This document shows positions 36,478 to 45,504 of a stretch of 64,000 nt of DNA, in pieces (within the stretch, counting starts at the first letter, position 1; every line of letters begins with the position of its first letter). Source of the stretch: Sphingomonas folli (GTDB lineage Bacteria > Pseudomonadota > Alphaproteobacteria > Sphingomonadales > Sphingomonadaceae); assembly GCF_019429525.1 (NCBI RefSeq), contig NZ_JAHXZL010000012.1, forward strand, positions 62,001 to 126,000. The letters are read 5' to 3'. The position numbers and the translations under genes were made by a program. Under the pieces are notes generated by a model, which saw only the letters and a list, made by a program, of their open reading frames with translations, ran no database searches and was not told the origin of the DNA.

Positions 36478-37146
36478 ATGAAGCTGATCATCGGCAACAA
36501 GGCCTATTCCTCCTGGTCGCTGCGCGGCTGGCTCGCCTGCCGCCAGTCGGAGCTCGCCTTCGAGGAAGTCGTCGTCCCCCTCTACGACGAGGCGTGGGAC
36601 AAGCGCCGCGAGGGCGACGAGTTCGCCCCCTCCTCGGGCAAGGTACCGATCCTGTGGGACGGCGAGGCGGTGGTCTGGGACAGTCTCGCCATCGTCGACT
36701 ATCTCGCCGACAAGGTCGGGCGCGCGCGCTTCTGGCCCGAGGACGAGGCGGCGCGCGCGATGGCGCGCTCGATGGCGGCGGAGATGCATTCCAGCTTCGC
36801 GGCGCTGCGCCGTCAGCACAGCATGAACGTGCGCCAGATCTACGCCCCCGCCCCGCTCGACGACGCGGTGGCCGCCGACCTCACGCGCGTGTTCGAGCTG
36901 TGGGCGCAGGCGCGCGCGCGCTTCGGCGGCGGTGGCGAGGGCGACTTCCTGTTCGGCGCGTTCGGCGCGGCGGACATCATGTTCGCGCCGGTGTGCACGC
37001 GGATCGTCACCTACTCGCTGCCCGCGCCGCGCTTCGCCGCCGCCTATATCGGCGCGGTACTGCGCCACCCCTTCCTCCAGGACTGGATCGCGGGCGCGCA
37101 GGAGGAGGAATGGGTGATCGAGAAATTCGAGCAGCCCGCCGCCTAA
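36478..37146 (+). CDS. Glutathione S-transferase family protein
   Basis: 222 aa. N-terminal thioredoxin-like domain with KAYSSWSLRGWLACR (Ser as the likely catalytic residue), GKVPILWDGEAVVWDSLAI (cis-Pro and the Asp-Ser glutathione contacts), then the helical C-terminal domain (AADIMFAPVCTRIVTYSL). Cytosolic detoxification or ring-cleavage-type GST; the substrate is unknown. It converges with the cupin gene; their ends overlap by four bases. Confidence 0.93.
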   Translation: MKLIIGNKAYSSWSLRGWLACRQSELAFEEVVVPLYDEAWDKRREGDEFAPSSGKVPILWDGEAVVWDSLAIVDYLADKVGRARFWPEDEAARAMARSMAAEMHSSFAALRRQHSMNVRQIYAPAPLDDAVAADLTRVFELWAQARARFGGGGEGDFLFGAFGAADIMFAPVCTRIVTYSLPAPRFAAAYIGAVLRHPFLQDWIAGAQEEEWVIEKFEQPAA

Positions 37147-37601
37147 TGCGCCCCCCCGCCGTCCGGCGCCGGCTCGGCCTCGTAGCCGAGGCGCGGGTGC
37201 CAGCGCATCGCGATGTCGGGATAATGGACCGTCGACGCCTCGGGCAGGCTCACCGCGAACAGCACGCAGGGCGAGTCGCTCTCGTTGCGGAGATGGTGCG
37301 CGTTGGCGTCGCCCTTGCGGAAGGTGGCGACATCGCCCGCGCGCATCGTGTGACGACCGCGGTCGTCGACCAGCACCGCCTCGCCGCTGAGCACGACCAC
37401 CACCTCGTCCTCCCCCTCGTGCCAGTGGCGCTGCGACGACCAGCCGCCCGGCGGCAAGGTGACGTGCGTCGCGACGAAGTCGGTCAGCCCCGTCGCCTCG
37501 GAGAGCACACGCACCGTGCGATCCGACGCCGCGGCCTGGAACGGCTCGGGATAGTCGCTGCCCTCGTGCGACGGCAGGTGCTGAACATCAACCTTGGGCA
37601 T
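37143..37601 (-). CDS. Cupin-domain protein
   Basis: 152 aa, a single RmlC-like cupin. Motif 1 is WHEGEDEVVVVLSGEAVLVD with the metal-binding His/Glu set, motif 2 GDVATFRKGDANAHHLRNES. ATG at 37601 with GAGGAG upstream. Divergent from dapE with a 14-base gap between the start codons. Metal-dependent enzyme or sensor; substrate not predictable. Confidence 0.9.
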   Translation of the reverse strand: MPKVDVQHLPSHEGSDYPEPFQAAASDRTVRVLSEATGLTDFVATHVTLPPGGWSSQRHWHEGEDEVVVVLSGEAVLVDDRGRHTMRAGDVATFRKGDANAHHLRNESDSPCVLFAVSLPEASTVHYPDIAMRWHPRLGYEAEPAPDGGGAH

Positions 37602-37615
37602 GAGGGACTCCTCGC

Positions 37616-38737
37616 GTGATCGACGTGGTTCAACTCGCGGGCGCGCTGATCGCTGCCGAGAGCGTGACGCCGGCGCGCGGCGCGGTGTTCGACGTGCTCG
37701 AGACGGCGCTGCGGCCGCTCGGCTTCGCGGTCGAGCGCTTCGTCGCGGGCGCGGCGCCCGACGGCCCGGTCGAGAACCTGCTCGCCACGCGCGGGAGCGG
37801 GCGGCACCTCGCCTTCGCCGGCCACGTCGACGTCGTGCCGCCGGGGCCGGGCTGGAGCGCGGGCGCGTTCGAGCCGGTGATCGCCGACGGGCTGCTGCGC
37901 GGGCGCGGCGCGGTCGACATGAAGGGCGCGGTGGCCGCCTTCGTCGCCGCCGCGGCACGCGTGTCGCCCGGGGCGGGGCGGCTGACGCTGGTGATCACCG
38001 GCGACGAGGAGGGGCCGGCGACCTACGGCACGGTCGCGCTGATCGAGCGGATGCGTGAGCGCGGGCTGCTGCCCGACCTGTGCCTGGTCGGCGAGCCCAC
38101 CTCGGTCGCGGCGCTCGGCGACATGGTCAAGATCGGTCGGCGCGGCTCGGTCAACGTCTGGATCGACGTGCCGGGGCGGCAGGGCCATGTCGCTTACCCG
38201 CACCTCGCCGACAATCCGATCCCGCGGCTGGTGGCGGCTCTGGCGGAGCTCGACTCGCTGGTGCTCGACGCGGGTAGCGAGTGGTTCCAGGCCTCCCACC
38301 TCGAGATCACCGACGTGACGGTCGGCAATCCCGCGACCAACGTCATCCCCGCGCACGCCAGCGCGCGGCTGAGCATCCGCTTCAACGACCTCCAGCGCGG
38401 CGCCGACCTGTCGGCACGGGTCGAGGCGATCGTGCGCGCGCACGCCCCCGCGGCGCAGGTGGCGGCGCGGGTGTCGGGCGAGGCGTTCCTGACCGAGCCG
38501 GGCGCGCTGTCGGCGCTCGTCTCGGCGGCGATCCTGGAGGTGACGGGGCGAACCCCCGAGCTGTCCACCACCGGCGGCACGTCGGACGCGCGGTTCCTGC
38601 GCTCGCTGTGCCCGGTGGTCGAGTTCGGGCTGCTCAACGCGACGATGCACAAGGCTGACGAGGCGGTGGCGCTGGAGGACCTGGCGCAGCTGACCGACAT
38701 CTACGCGCGCGTGATCGAGCGAGCGCTGGCGGGGTGA
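37616..38737 (+). CDS. dapE: Succinyl-diaminopimelate desuccinylase
   Basis: 373-aa M20 peptidase-family enzyme of the succinylase branch of lysine/meso-diaminopimelate synthesis. Di-zinc site residues lie in FAGHVDVVPPG, RGRGAVDMKGAVAAFVAAAA, TGDEEGPATYGT, LVGEPTS and NATMHKADE. Start GTG at 37616. The dimerisation domain is the usual RQGHVAYPHLADNP region. Length is normal. Confidence 0.95.
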   Translation: MIDVVQLAGALIAAESVTPARGAVFDVLETALRPLGFAVERFVAGAAPDGPVENLLATRGSGRHLAFAGHVDVVPPGPGWSAGAFEPVIADGLLRGRGAVDMKGAVAAFVAAAARVSPGAGRLTLVITGDEEGPATYGTVALIERMRERGLLPDLCLVGEPTSVAALGDMVKIGRRGSVNVWIDVPGRQGHVAYPHLADNPIPRLVAALAELDSLVLDAGSEWFQASHLEITDVTVGNPATNVIPAHASARLSIRFNDLQRGADLSARVEAIVRAHAPAAQVAARVSGEAFLTEPGALSALVSAAILEVTGRTPELSTTGGTSDARFLRSLCPVVEFGLLNATMHKADEAVALEDLAQLTDIYARVIERALAG

Positions 38738-38802
38738 GGCGCGGGTCGGACCCGCGCGCGTCAGGTCCCCATAGCTACGTCATGGAAGCACCGCCGTCGG
38801 CA

Positions 38803-38936
38803 GAGTCTGATCCACCTCCATCGATCCGTGCGCCGGCGAACGCAGGAGCCCGGGGCCGCAGGTGTGCCACTCGTGGCTCTGGGCTCCTGCGTCCGCCGGC
38901 GCACCCCGCTGGCTCACCTCAGATGGATCAGCCGCT
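38803..38936. repeat. Long palindromic intergenic repeat, copy 1
   Basis: Inner arms 38830-38851 and 38881-38902 are inverted complements over 22 bases with one mismatch (starting GCGCCGGCG and ending CGCCGGCGC), loop 29 bases. Outer segments TGATCCACCTCC and GATGGATCA can extend the fold. The same sequence family recurs at 44984-45090 and, inverted, at 62331-62466. It lies between dapE and the convergent smr gene and could end transcription. Confidence 0.75.
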
Positions 38937-38957
38937 CGTGCCCGCGGACGCGTGCCC

Positions 38958-39494
38958 TCATCGCTTTCGCCGCAGGATCACGTAGAGCGCCCCCGCCCCA
39001 CCATGGCGCGGGTGGGCGTTGCGGACCGCGGCGATCATGCCGGCGTGACGCGAGAGCTGGAGCCAGTCGAACACCGCGGCGCGGATCACACCGCGCGCGT
39101 GCGGGCGCTGGCTCTCGGGGCGGGGCGGCTTGCCCGTCACCAGCAGCACCACGCGCTCGCCGCGCGCGATCGCCGCGCCCAGGCCGAGGTCGAGCGCGGC
39201 GTGCGCCGAGGCGAGCGTGTGGCCGTGCAGGTCGATCGTCCGCTCGGGCGCGACATGGCCGGTGGCGAGCCGCCGGTCCCAGCCGCGGTCGAGCGTCTCG
39301 CCCGGCCCGCGCGGCGCGGGTCGCACGGGCGCGCTGACCGGGGTCACCGCGACCTCACGAGCCGGCGCGTTCGCCTCCGGCCTCACCGGCGCCGCCGCGG
39401 CAGGCTCGACGCGCCGCCCGGGCAGCGCGCGCACCGTGGCGCGCACCCGCGCCCACAGCGCCTCCTCGTCAGCGCCGAGGCGTCGCCCCGCCAC
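38958..39494 (-). CDS. Smr-domain protein
   Basis: 178 aa, GTG start at 39494 inside the end of mltA. The first 85 residues are a Pro/Ala/Arg-rich linker. The Smr (MutS2-type) nuclease-like domain follows: TIDLHGHTLASAHAAL with the DLHG motif, GERVVLLVTGKPPRP, RGVIRAAVFDWL, AHPRHGGAGALYVIL. The family is thought to nick or cleave nucleic acids, including RNA on stalled ribosomes. Third gene of a likely tim44-mltA-smr unit. Confidence 0.9.
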   Translation of the reverse strand: MAGRRLGADEEALWARVRATVRALPGRRVEPAAAAPVRPEANAPAREVAVTPVSAPVRPAPRGPGETLDRGWDRRLATGHVAPERTIDLHGHTLASAHAALDLGLGAAIARGERVVLLVTGKPPRPESQRPHARGVIRAAVFDWLQLSRHAGMIAAVRNAHPRHGGAGALYVILRRKR

Positions 39495-40800
39495 CCACGC
39501 CTCCCGCGGCGCGACGCGCCACCCAGCGGTCGTAGCTGCCGACCGGGAGCAGCAGGAAGGCGGTGCCCCGCGCGCTCATCCCGCCCGCGGTGGCGCGCGC
39601 CTCCTCGCCCGCGCCCCAGAAGGTGTCGACGCGGTTGGCACCCTTGATCGCCCCGCCGGTGTCCTGCGCGATCCACACGCCGTTGGCGTCGGTGCGGTCC
39701 ATCGAGAGGAAGATCGGCGCGCCGAGCGGTACGAAGCGCGGGTCGGCGGCGACCGTGACTCCGCCGGTGACCGGCAGGCCCAGCGCGCCCAGCGGCGGTC
39801 CGTCGAGCTCGCGGAAGAACACGTAGCTCTTGTTCTCGCGCATGATCGCGCGGCCTTCCTCGGGATGGGCGTGGAGCCAGGCGACGATCCCCTGCATCGA
39901 GGACTGACCCGGGCCGAGCAGCCCGCGGTTCTTCATCAGCGCGCCAATCCCCGTGTACTCGCGCCCGTTCTGCGTCTCGTAGCCGATGCGCAGCACCTCG
40001 CCGTCGCGCATCCGCACCAGCCCCGAGCCCTGCACCTGGAGGAAGAACAGCTCGACCGGGTCGACGGCGTAGCCGAGCACGCGCGCGCGCCCGTCCAGGG
40101 CACCCTGCTCGATCGCGGTGCGATCGTAATAGGGCACCAGCTTGCTGCCATCGACCCGGCCGCGGATCTTCTTGCCCGCGAGCGTGTCGACGAAGCTGCC
40201 GAGGTCAACGTCGATCAGATCGGTCGGGCGGGCGTAGATCGGCGCATAGCCCGGGCGCGGCTCGCGCGCGCCGGCGATCTCGGGGATGAAATAGCCGGTG
40301 GCGAAGGCCCGGCCGTCTCCGACCTGCACCGCCTCGAACCACCGCTGGAAGAAGGAAGCGGCGTCGCGATCGGCGACGGTCGCCGCCGCGGTGCACGCCG
40401 CCTGCCAGTCGCTCCCGATCGTCAGCCCGCTGGAGTCGGTGCGACGGACGAGGCTGGGACAGCTCAGCCGGAAGGCGGCGAGCGCCGCGACCGCCTGGTC
40501 GCGCTCGAGCGGCAGCGCGGTCACCGCCGGCCCGCGGACGATCCCGTTGGCGGAGGCGCTGACCGCCCCGGGGACGGTGATGCCCGCCACCGGCGCGACC
40601 GGGGTGGCGGCGACGGGCTGGCGCGCGGGACGATCGAGCGGGTGGCTGGTCCGCGCGGGCGCGCGTGCCGGACGCGGGGCGGAGGGAGCGGTGACCGGAC
40701 GGCTGGCAGTGCCACGCGGCGGTGTCGGTCGCTCGCCGGGTCCGACGCACGCCGCGACCACCATCGCGCCCGCCACCGCGAGCGCCCCCCTCATCCGCAT
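39469..40800 (-). CDS. mltA: Membrane-bound lytic transglycosylase A
   Basis: 443 aa. Lipoprotein signal with lipobox VVAAC near residue 18. The proline-rich region is followed by the MltA beta-barrel domain (FATGYFIPEI, SKLVPYYDRTAIEQGAL, DPVELFFLQVQGSGLVRMRD) and the C-terminal 3D domain whose aspartates are in TDANGVWIAQDTGGAIKGAN. Cleaves peptidoglycan glycan strands to anhydro-muropeptides in the outer-membrane periplasmic face. AAGGGG precedes the ATG. Confidence 0.94.
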   Translation of the reverse strand: MRMRGALAVAGAMVVAACVGPGERPTPPRGTASRPVTAPSAPRPARAPARTSHPLDRPARQPVAATPVAPVAGITVPGAVSASANGIVRGPAVTALPLERDQAVAALAAFRLSCPSLVRRTDSSGLTIGSDWQAACTAAATVADRDAASFFQRWFEAVQVGDGRAFATGYFIPEIAGAREPRPGYAPIYARPTDLIDVDLGSFVDTLAGKKIRGRVDGSKLVPYYDRTAIEQGALDGRARVLGYAVDPVELFFLQVQGSGLVRMRDGEVLRIGYETQNGREYTGIGALMKNRGLLGPGQSSMQGIVAWLHAHPEEGRAIMRENKSYVFFRELDGPPLGALGLPVTGGVTVAADPRFVPLGAPIFLSMDRTDANGVWIAQDTGGAIKGANRVDTFWGAGEEARATAGGMSARGTAFLLLPVGSYDRWVARRAAGGVGGGATPRR

Positions 40801-40839
40801 TCCGCCCCTTTCCCTATCGTGCCGTCGCTCGCGACGGTG

Positions 40840-41484
40840 TCACGCCTCGTCGGTGTCCGCGAGGATCCAGTTCGGGTCGGCGGTCTTCACCTGACGCACG
40901 AAGGTCCACACGTCGTGGGTCTCGACCGCGTCGCTGGTCGAACCCGCGACCACGTGGTCCTCGCCGTCGCGCGTCACCGCGGCGATGTCAGCGTCGAACC
41001 GCACCGTGACGCGCGCCTCGCCGCCACCCACCGACGCCGAGGCGATGCTGGCACGCTCGATCGAGATCAGCCGATTGTCGAGCACGTGGCCGGCGGCCTG
41101 ACGGGTCTCGATGGCCTCCTGGAAGGCGGCGAGCACGTCGGGCGCGACGAGGGCGCGCAGCGCCTCGACATCGCCGCGCCAATAGGCCTCCAGGATCATG
41201 CGATAGGCCGACTTGGCCCCCTCGATGAACCGGTTGACGTCGAACTGCGGCTCGGCGGCGACCAGGGCGCGCAGCCCCGGCTCGGTGCCGCTGTCGAACG
41301 GCCGCATCACCGGCTCGCGCACCTCGGGCGTGACGTCAACGGTCCGCGGCAGCGCGGCGGGACCGACCCGCTCCTCGGCGGGTTTGGGCAGCGGCTGCTC
41401 GTGGCCCGAGCGTTTGCCGAGCACAGAGTAGAGTCGCAGGGCGAGGAAGCCGGCGACCATGGCGAGCAGGACTACGTAGAACAC
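40840..41484 (-). CDS. Tim44-domain inner-membrane protein
   Basis: 214 aa. N-terminal membrane helix (FYVVLLAMVAGFLALRLY), a Pro-rich linker and a C-terminal Tim44-like domain (FIEGAKSAYRMILEAYWRGD, LRALVAPDVLAAFQEAI, DVWTFVRQVKTADPNWILAD). Bacterial Tim44/TimA homologues are alphaproteobacterial inner-membrane proteins related to the mitochondrial import motor anchor. Divergent from secB, as often in this order, and upstream of mltA. Confidence 0.93.
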   Translation of the reverse strand: MFYVVLLAMVAGFLALRLYSVLGKRSGHEQPLPKPAEERVGPAALPRTVDVTPEVREPVMRPFDSGTEPGLRALVAAEPQFDVNRFIEGAKSAYRMILEAYWRGDVEALRALVAPDVLAAFQEAIETRQAAGHVLDNRLISIERASIASASVGGGEARVTVRFDADIAAVTRDGEDHVVAGSTSDAVETHDVWTFVRQVKTADPNWILADTDEA

Positions 41485-41675
41485 GGCAACTCCAGACGGC
41501 TGGTCTGCGAAAACTTGACGTCGTACATAGGCATGCCGGCGCCGAACATCAAACGCCCTAGGTCAAATCGCCGGGGCGGCGATTGTATCCCGCCGACCGC
41601 GCTGCTAACCGCCGCTGACTCCTGCGCCTGGGCCACACCGGCGGGCGCGGCACAAGCTCTGTGAAGGGACGGACG

Positions 41676-42176
41676 ATGGACAGCCAGGACAATCTCGGCG
41701 GCGAGCCGCTCGCCAACGGCGCGGACACGGGCCCCGCGGCGGGCTTGATCTCGCAGTACGTCAAGGACCTGTCGTTCGAGAACCCGAACGCGCCGGCGGT
41801 CTACCAGGAGCCCAACCCGCCCGAGATCAACGTCCAGTTCGACATCGGCGCGGCGCAGGTGGGCGAGGAAGTCCACGAGGTGACGCTCAAGATCGAGGTG
41901 CGCGCCACCACCGGCGGCAAGACGGCCTTCATCGCCGAGCTCTCCTATGCCGGCCTGTTCGGGCTGCGCAACGTGCCGGCCGAGCACGTCCAGCCGTTCC
42001 TGCTGGGCGAGGGCCCGCGGCTGCTGTTCCCCTTCGCGCGCCGCGTCGTCGCCGACGCCATCCGCGACGGCGGCTTCCCGCCGCTACTGCTCGAGCCGAT
42101 CGACTTCAACGCCTTGTTCCTCCAGCAGGCGCAGGCGCAGGGCGTGTCGTTCGGCGGCGAGATCGGCCAGGCCTGA
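41676..42176 (+). CDS. secB: Protein-export chaperone SecB
   Basis: 166 aa. Core sequence QYVKDLSFENPNAPAVYQEP, VTLKIEVRATTGGKTAFIAE, LSYAGLFGLRNVP, PFARRVVADAIRDGGFPPLL, LEPIDFNALF matches SecB. Holds unfolded precursors for SecA. The ATG at 41676 has GAAGGGACGG upstream; the GTG at 41661 is an alternative 5 codons earlier. Confidence 0.96.
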   Translation: MDSQDNLGGEPLANGADTGPAAGLISQYVKDLSFENPNAPAVYQEPNPPEINVQFDIGAAQVGEEVHEVTLKIEVRATTGGKTAFIAELSYAGLFGLRNVPAEHVQPFLLGEGPRLLFPFARRVVADAIRDGGFPPLLLEPIDFNALFLQQAQAQGVSFGGEIGQA

Positions 42177-42186
42177 GGTCGTAGCG

Positions 42187-42263
42187 GTGCTCCTGCGGTC
42201 GCGGGAGCCCGGGGCGGCGAGCGTGGCTCGCGTGACCCTGGGTTCCCGCGTCCGCGGGAACAC
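42187..42263. repeat. Imperfect palindrome between secB and murJ
   Basis: Arms of ~27 bases (GTGCTCCTGCGG... with its complement ...CCGCGGGAACAC) pair with five mismatches around a ~22-base loop. It resembles the repeat family at 38803, 44984 and 62331 only in part, so it may be another family. Could act as a terminator for secB. Confidence 0.55.
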
Positions 42264-42280
42264 GGGCGGCCGATGACGTC

Positions 42281-43870
42281 ATGAACCTCGCCAGAGCGCT
42301 CGGATCGGTCGGCGGGCTGACGCTCGCCAGCCGCGTGCTCGCGCTGGTGCGCGACACGCTGCAGGCGAGCTATGTCGGCGCGGGCTTCGCCTCCGACGCC
42401 TTCTTCGTCGCCTTCCGCCTGCCCAACATGTTCCGCGCCCTCTTCGCGGAGGGCGCCTTCTCCGCCGCCTTCATCCCCTTGTTCAACCGCAAGGTGGCCG
42501 AGGACGGGGGCACCGCGGCGGGCGTCGACTTCGCCGAGCGGGCGCTGGCGGTGCTGTTCCCGGTGCTGCTGGTCTTCACCGCGGCGATGCTGATCGCGGC
42601 CTGGCCGCTGACATGGGCGCTGTCGCTCGGCTTCGAGCGCCAGAACCCGAGCGCGGACCAGTTCGCCTTCGCGGTGACGCTGTCGCGCTTCACCATCCCC
42701 TATCTGCTGCTGATCTCCTTGGTCTCGCTGCTGGGGAGCATCCTCAACTCGCTCGACCGCTTCTGGGTCAATGCCGCGGCGCCGATCCTGCTCAACGTGG
42801 CCATGGTGGGCGCGCTGCTCTTCTTCCACGGCGGCGACGCCTATGCGACCGCGCGGGTGCAGGCGATCTCGGTCACGGTCGGCGGCGCGTTCCAGCTCGC
42901 CTGGCTGTGGTGGGCGTGCCGTCGCGCCGGCGTGTCGCTCAGGCTGCGGCGGCCGCGCGTCGACGACGACGTCAGACGGCTGCTCAAGCTGATCGTGCCG
43001 GCCGCGGCGGGCGCCGGCGCGGCGCAGGTCAATCTCGCCATCTCGACCGCGCTGGCGGGCGGACTCCTCTCCGCCGGCTCGATCTCGGCGATCTATTACG
43101 CCGACCGGCTCAACCAGCTGCCGCTCGGCATGATCGGCATCGGGCTCGGCACGATCCTGCTGCCGGTGGTGTCGCGGCTGCTGAGCGAGGGGCACGAGGC
43201 CGAGGCGATGGAGACGCAGAACCGGGGGCTCGAGCTCGCGCTGTTCCTCACCCTGCCCGCCACCGCCGCCTTCGTCTTCGCCGCCGAACCGATCGTGCGC
43301 GGGCTGTTCCAGCACGGCGCCTTCACCGCCGCGGACAGCGTCCGCTCGGCACAGGCGCTCGCGGCCTTCTCGCTCGGGCTGCCGAGCTACGTGCTGGTGA
43401 AGGTGCTCACCCCCGGCTTCTACGCGCGCGCCGACACGCGGACGCCGGTGCGGCTGGCGCTCTACTCGGTCGCGCTCAACCTGATCGGCAACCTCGTGCT
43501 TATCCCGACGCTGGCGCACTGGAACATCGGGCAGATCGGCCCGCCGCTCGCCACCGCGCTGGCCTCGACGGTCAACGTCGCCTCGCTCTATGTCGTGCTG
43601 GCGCGGCGCGGCCACTTCGCGCTCGACCCGCAGCTCAAGCGCAAGGTGCCGCGGCTCGCGCTCGCCGCGCTGCTGATGGGGGGCGCGCTGCTGCTGGTGA
43701 CCCCGCTGGTCGACCCGTATCTCACCGGCAGCCTCGTCGTGCGCGGCGCCGCGCTGGCGGTGCTGGTCGGCGCGGGCGTGGCGATCTACGCGCTCGCCTG
43801 TTTCGCCACCGGCGCGTTCCGCGTCGCCGACCTCCGATCCCTCCTCCGTCGCAGAGCCTCGTCCCGATGA
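42281..43870 (+). CDS. murJ: Lipid II flippase MurJ
   Basis: 529 aa, polytopic MVF-family protein. Typical start [54 protein letters not shown]. Charged residues and the repeated helices fit 14 membrane segments. Moves lipid II across the inner membrane for wall synthesis. Its stop overlaps the trpS ATG. Confidence 0.95.
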   Translation: MNLARALGSVGGLTLASRVLALVRDTLQASYVGAGFASDAFFVAFRLPNMFRALFAEGAFSAAFIPLFNRKVAEDGGTAAGVDFAERALAVLFPVLLVFTAAMLIAAWPLTWALSLGFERQNPSADQFAFAVTLSRFTIPYLLLISLVSLLGSILNSLDRFWVNAAAPILLNVAMVGALLFFHGGDAYATARVQAISVTVGGAFQLAWLWWACRRAGVSLRLRRPRVDDDVRRLLKLIVPAAAGAGAAQVNLAISTALAGGLLSAGSISAIYYADRLNQLPLGMIGIGLGTILLPVVSRLLSEGHEAEAMETQNRGLELALFLTLPATAAFVFAAEPIVRGLFQHGAFTAADSVRSAQALAAFSLGLPSYVLVKVLTPGFYARADTRTPVRLALYSVALNLIGNLVLIPTLAHWNIGQIGPPLATALASTVNVASLYVVLARRGHFALDPQLKRKVPRLALAALLMGGALLLVTPLVDPYLTGSLVVRGAALAVLVGAGVAIYALACFATGAFRVADLRSLLRRRASSR

Positions 43871-44883
43871 CCAAGATGCGCGTCGTCTCCGGTATCAAGC
43901 CCACCGGCAACCTCCACCTCGGCAACTATCTGGGGGCGGTGAAGCAGTGGGTGGCGATGCAGGACCAGATCCAGGCGCAGGGCGGGGAGACGATGTACTT
44001 CATCGCCGACCTGCACGGCCTCACCGAGTTCATCGCGCCCGCCGAGCTGACCGCCAACACGATCGAGATGACCGCCACGCTGGTCGCCGCCGGGATCGAT
44101 CCCGCGCGCTCGATCCTGTTCAACCAGGCGCGCGTGCCGGCGCACAGCGAGCTCGCCTGGCTGCTCAACAATGTCGCGCGGGTCGGCTGGCTCAACCGCA
44201 TGACCCAGTTCAAGGACAAGGCGGGAAAGAACCGCGAGGGCGCCAGCGTCGGGCTCTACGATTATCCCGTGCTGATGGCGGCCGACGTGCTGCTCTACGA
44301 CGGCACGCACGTCCCCGTCGGCGAGGACCAGAAGCAGCATCTCGAGCTGGCGCGCGACATCGCGACCAAGTTCAACACTGATTATGGCAGCGAGCTGTTC
44401 ACTTTGCCCGAGCCGCTGATCAGCGCCGCGGCGCCGCGGATCATGTCGCTGCGCGACGCCGCGGCGAAGATGAGCAAGTCCAACCCGTCGGAACAGTCGC
44501 TGGTCAAGCTGATCGACAGCGACGAGGTGATCGCCGACAAGTTCCGCAAGGCCAAGACCGACCCGGACCTGTTGCCCGCGACGGTGGAGGAGCTGGAGGG
44601 CCGACCCGAGGCGCGCAACCTGCTGACGATCTTCGCCGCGCTCGCCGACCGCGCGCCGCAGGACGTGCTCGGCGAGTTCGCCGGCAAGGGCTTCGGCGCG
44701 TTCAAGCCGGCGCTGGCGGACCTGGCGGTGGCCAAGCTCGCGCCGATCCGCGACGAGATGGTGCGGCTGCTCGACGACCGGGCCGCGATCGACTCGATCC
44801 TGGAGAGAGGCGCGGAGAAAGCGCGCGCGCTGGCGGCACCGAGGCTGCGCGCGGCGCAGCGCGCGATGGGGTTGTTGGCGTAA
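43867..44883 (+). CDS. trpS: Tryptophanyl-tRNA synthetase
   Basis: 338-aa class I synthetase. HIGH-type motif in [18 protein letters not shown]/Trp site [25 protein letters not shown] loop as [11 protein letters not shown]. Normal length. ATGA overlap with murJ implies coupled translation, an arrangement shared with other sphingomonads. Confidence 0.96.
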   Translation: MTKMRVVSGIKPTGNLHLGNYLGAVKQWVAMQDQIQAQGGETMYFIADLHGLTEFIAPAELTANTIEMTATLVAAGIDPARSILFNQARVPAHSELAWLLNNVARVGWLNRMTQFKDKAGKNREGASVGLYDYPVLMAADVLLYDGTHVPVGEDQKQHLELARDIATKFNTDYGSELFTLPEPLISAAAPRIMSLRDAAAKMSKSNPSEQSLVKLIDSDEVIADKFRKAKTDPDLLPATVEELEGRPEARNLLTIFAALADRAPQDVLGEFAGKGFGAFKPALADLAVAKLAPIRDEMVRLLDDRAAIDSILERGAEKARALAAPRLRAAQRAMGLLA

Positions 44884-44983
44884 AGCGCGCATGTTGGCGG
44901 ACCATACCAAATGCTAGCGCTTCTTCCCTCCCGCTCGGGGTGGGGGTCGTCGGCGGGGAGTTTCCGCGAACGGCGCGCTTGAG

Positions 44984-45090
44984 CCTGATCCACCTCCATC
45001 GATCCGTGCTCCGGCGGACGCAGGAGCCCAGGGCCGCAGGCGTGACGCTCGTAACTCGGGGCTGACTCATTACCAGATGGGCCAGCCTCC
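44984..45090. repeat. Palindromic intergenic repeat, copy 2 (decayed right arm)
   Basis: Shares the block beginning CCTGATCCACCTCCATCGAT and GGACGCAGGAGCCC...GGGCCGCAGG with the copy at 38803. The right half is shortened, leaving GATGGGCCAGCC. It lies in the 320-base gap between trpS and the PspC gene, which otherwise holds no gene. Confidence 0.7.
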
Positions 45091-45206
45091 AGCGGCCATG
45101 CCCTACCCCGTTCCTCCCCTGAAGAGGAGGGGCTCGGCAGTTGGCACTAGTCTTGCTCAGCATCTCGCGACCCGCGGCGACCGCCGCCATACCAGCGAGA
45201 GCGCGC

Positions 45207-45497
45207 ATGACCGACACCGCCACTCCACCCGCCCCGCGCGACAACCTCTTCGGCGTGTGCGCCGCCGTCGGTGAGGACCTCGGCTTCAACCCGCTGTGGC
45301 TCCGCGCCGCCTTCGCCGGCGCGCTGCTGTTCAGCCTGGAGGCGGTGCTGGCGACCTATGCCGCCCTGGGCGTGGTCGTGCTCGCCAGCCGGCTGCTCTT
45401 CCCTGATCGCAGGCGCGCTTCCGCCACCGCGGAGGTCGCCCCGCTACCCACGGCACCTCAGTCGATCGCGGAGGAGCCGCTGCGCCGCGCGGCCTGA
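45207..45497 (+). CDS. PspC-domain membrane protein
   Basis: 96 aa. The PspC core DNLFGVCAAVGEDLGFNPLW, LRAAFAGALLFSLEAVLATY and a second hydrophobic stretch (AALGVVVLASRLLFP) indicate two membrane passages. PspC proteins take part in envelope-stress signalling in enterobacteria; here no other psp gene is nearby. GCGAGAG precedes the ATG. It converges with dnaA. Confidence 0.85.
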   Translation: MTDTATPPAPRDNLFGVCAAVGEDLGFNPLWLRAAFAGALLFSLEAVLATYAALGVVVLASRLLFPDRRRASATAEVAPLPTAPQSIAEEPLRRAA

Positions 45498-45504
45498 GCG
45501 GCGC

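Noticed and set aside
39130-41664. 844-codon plus-strand frame opposite smr, mltA and tim44
   Set aside because: Antisense shadow in very GC-rich DNA; all three minus-strand genes have clear family motifs.
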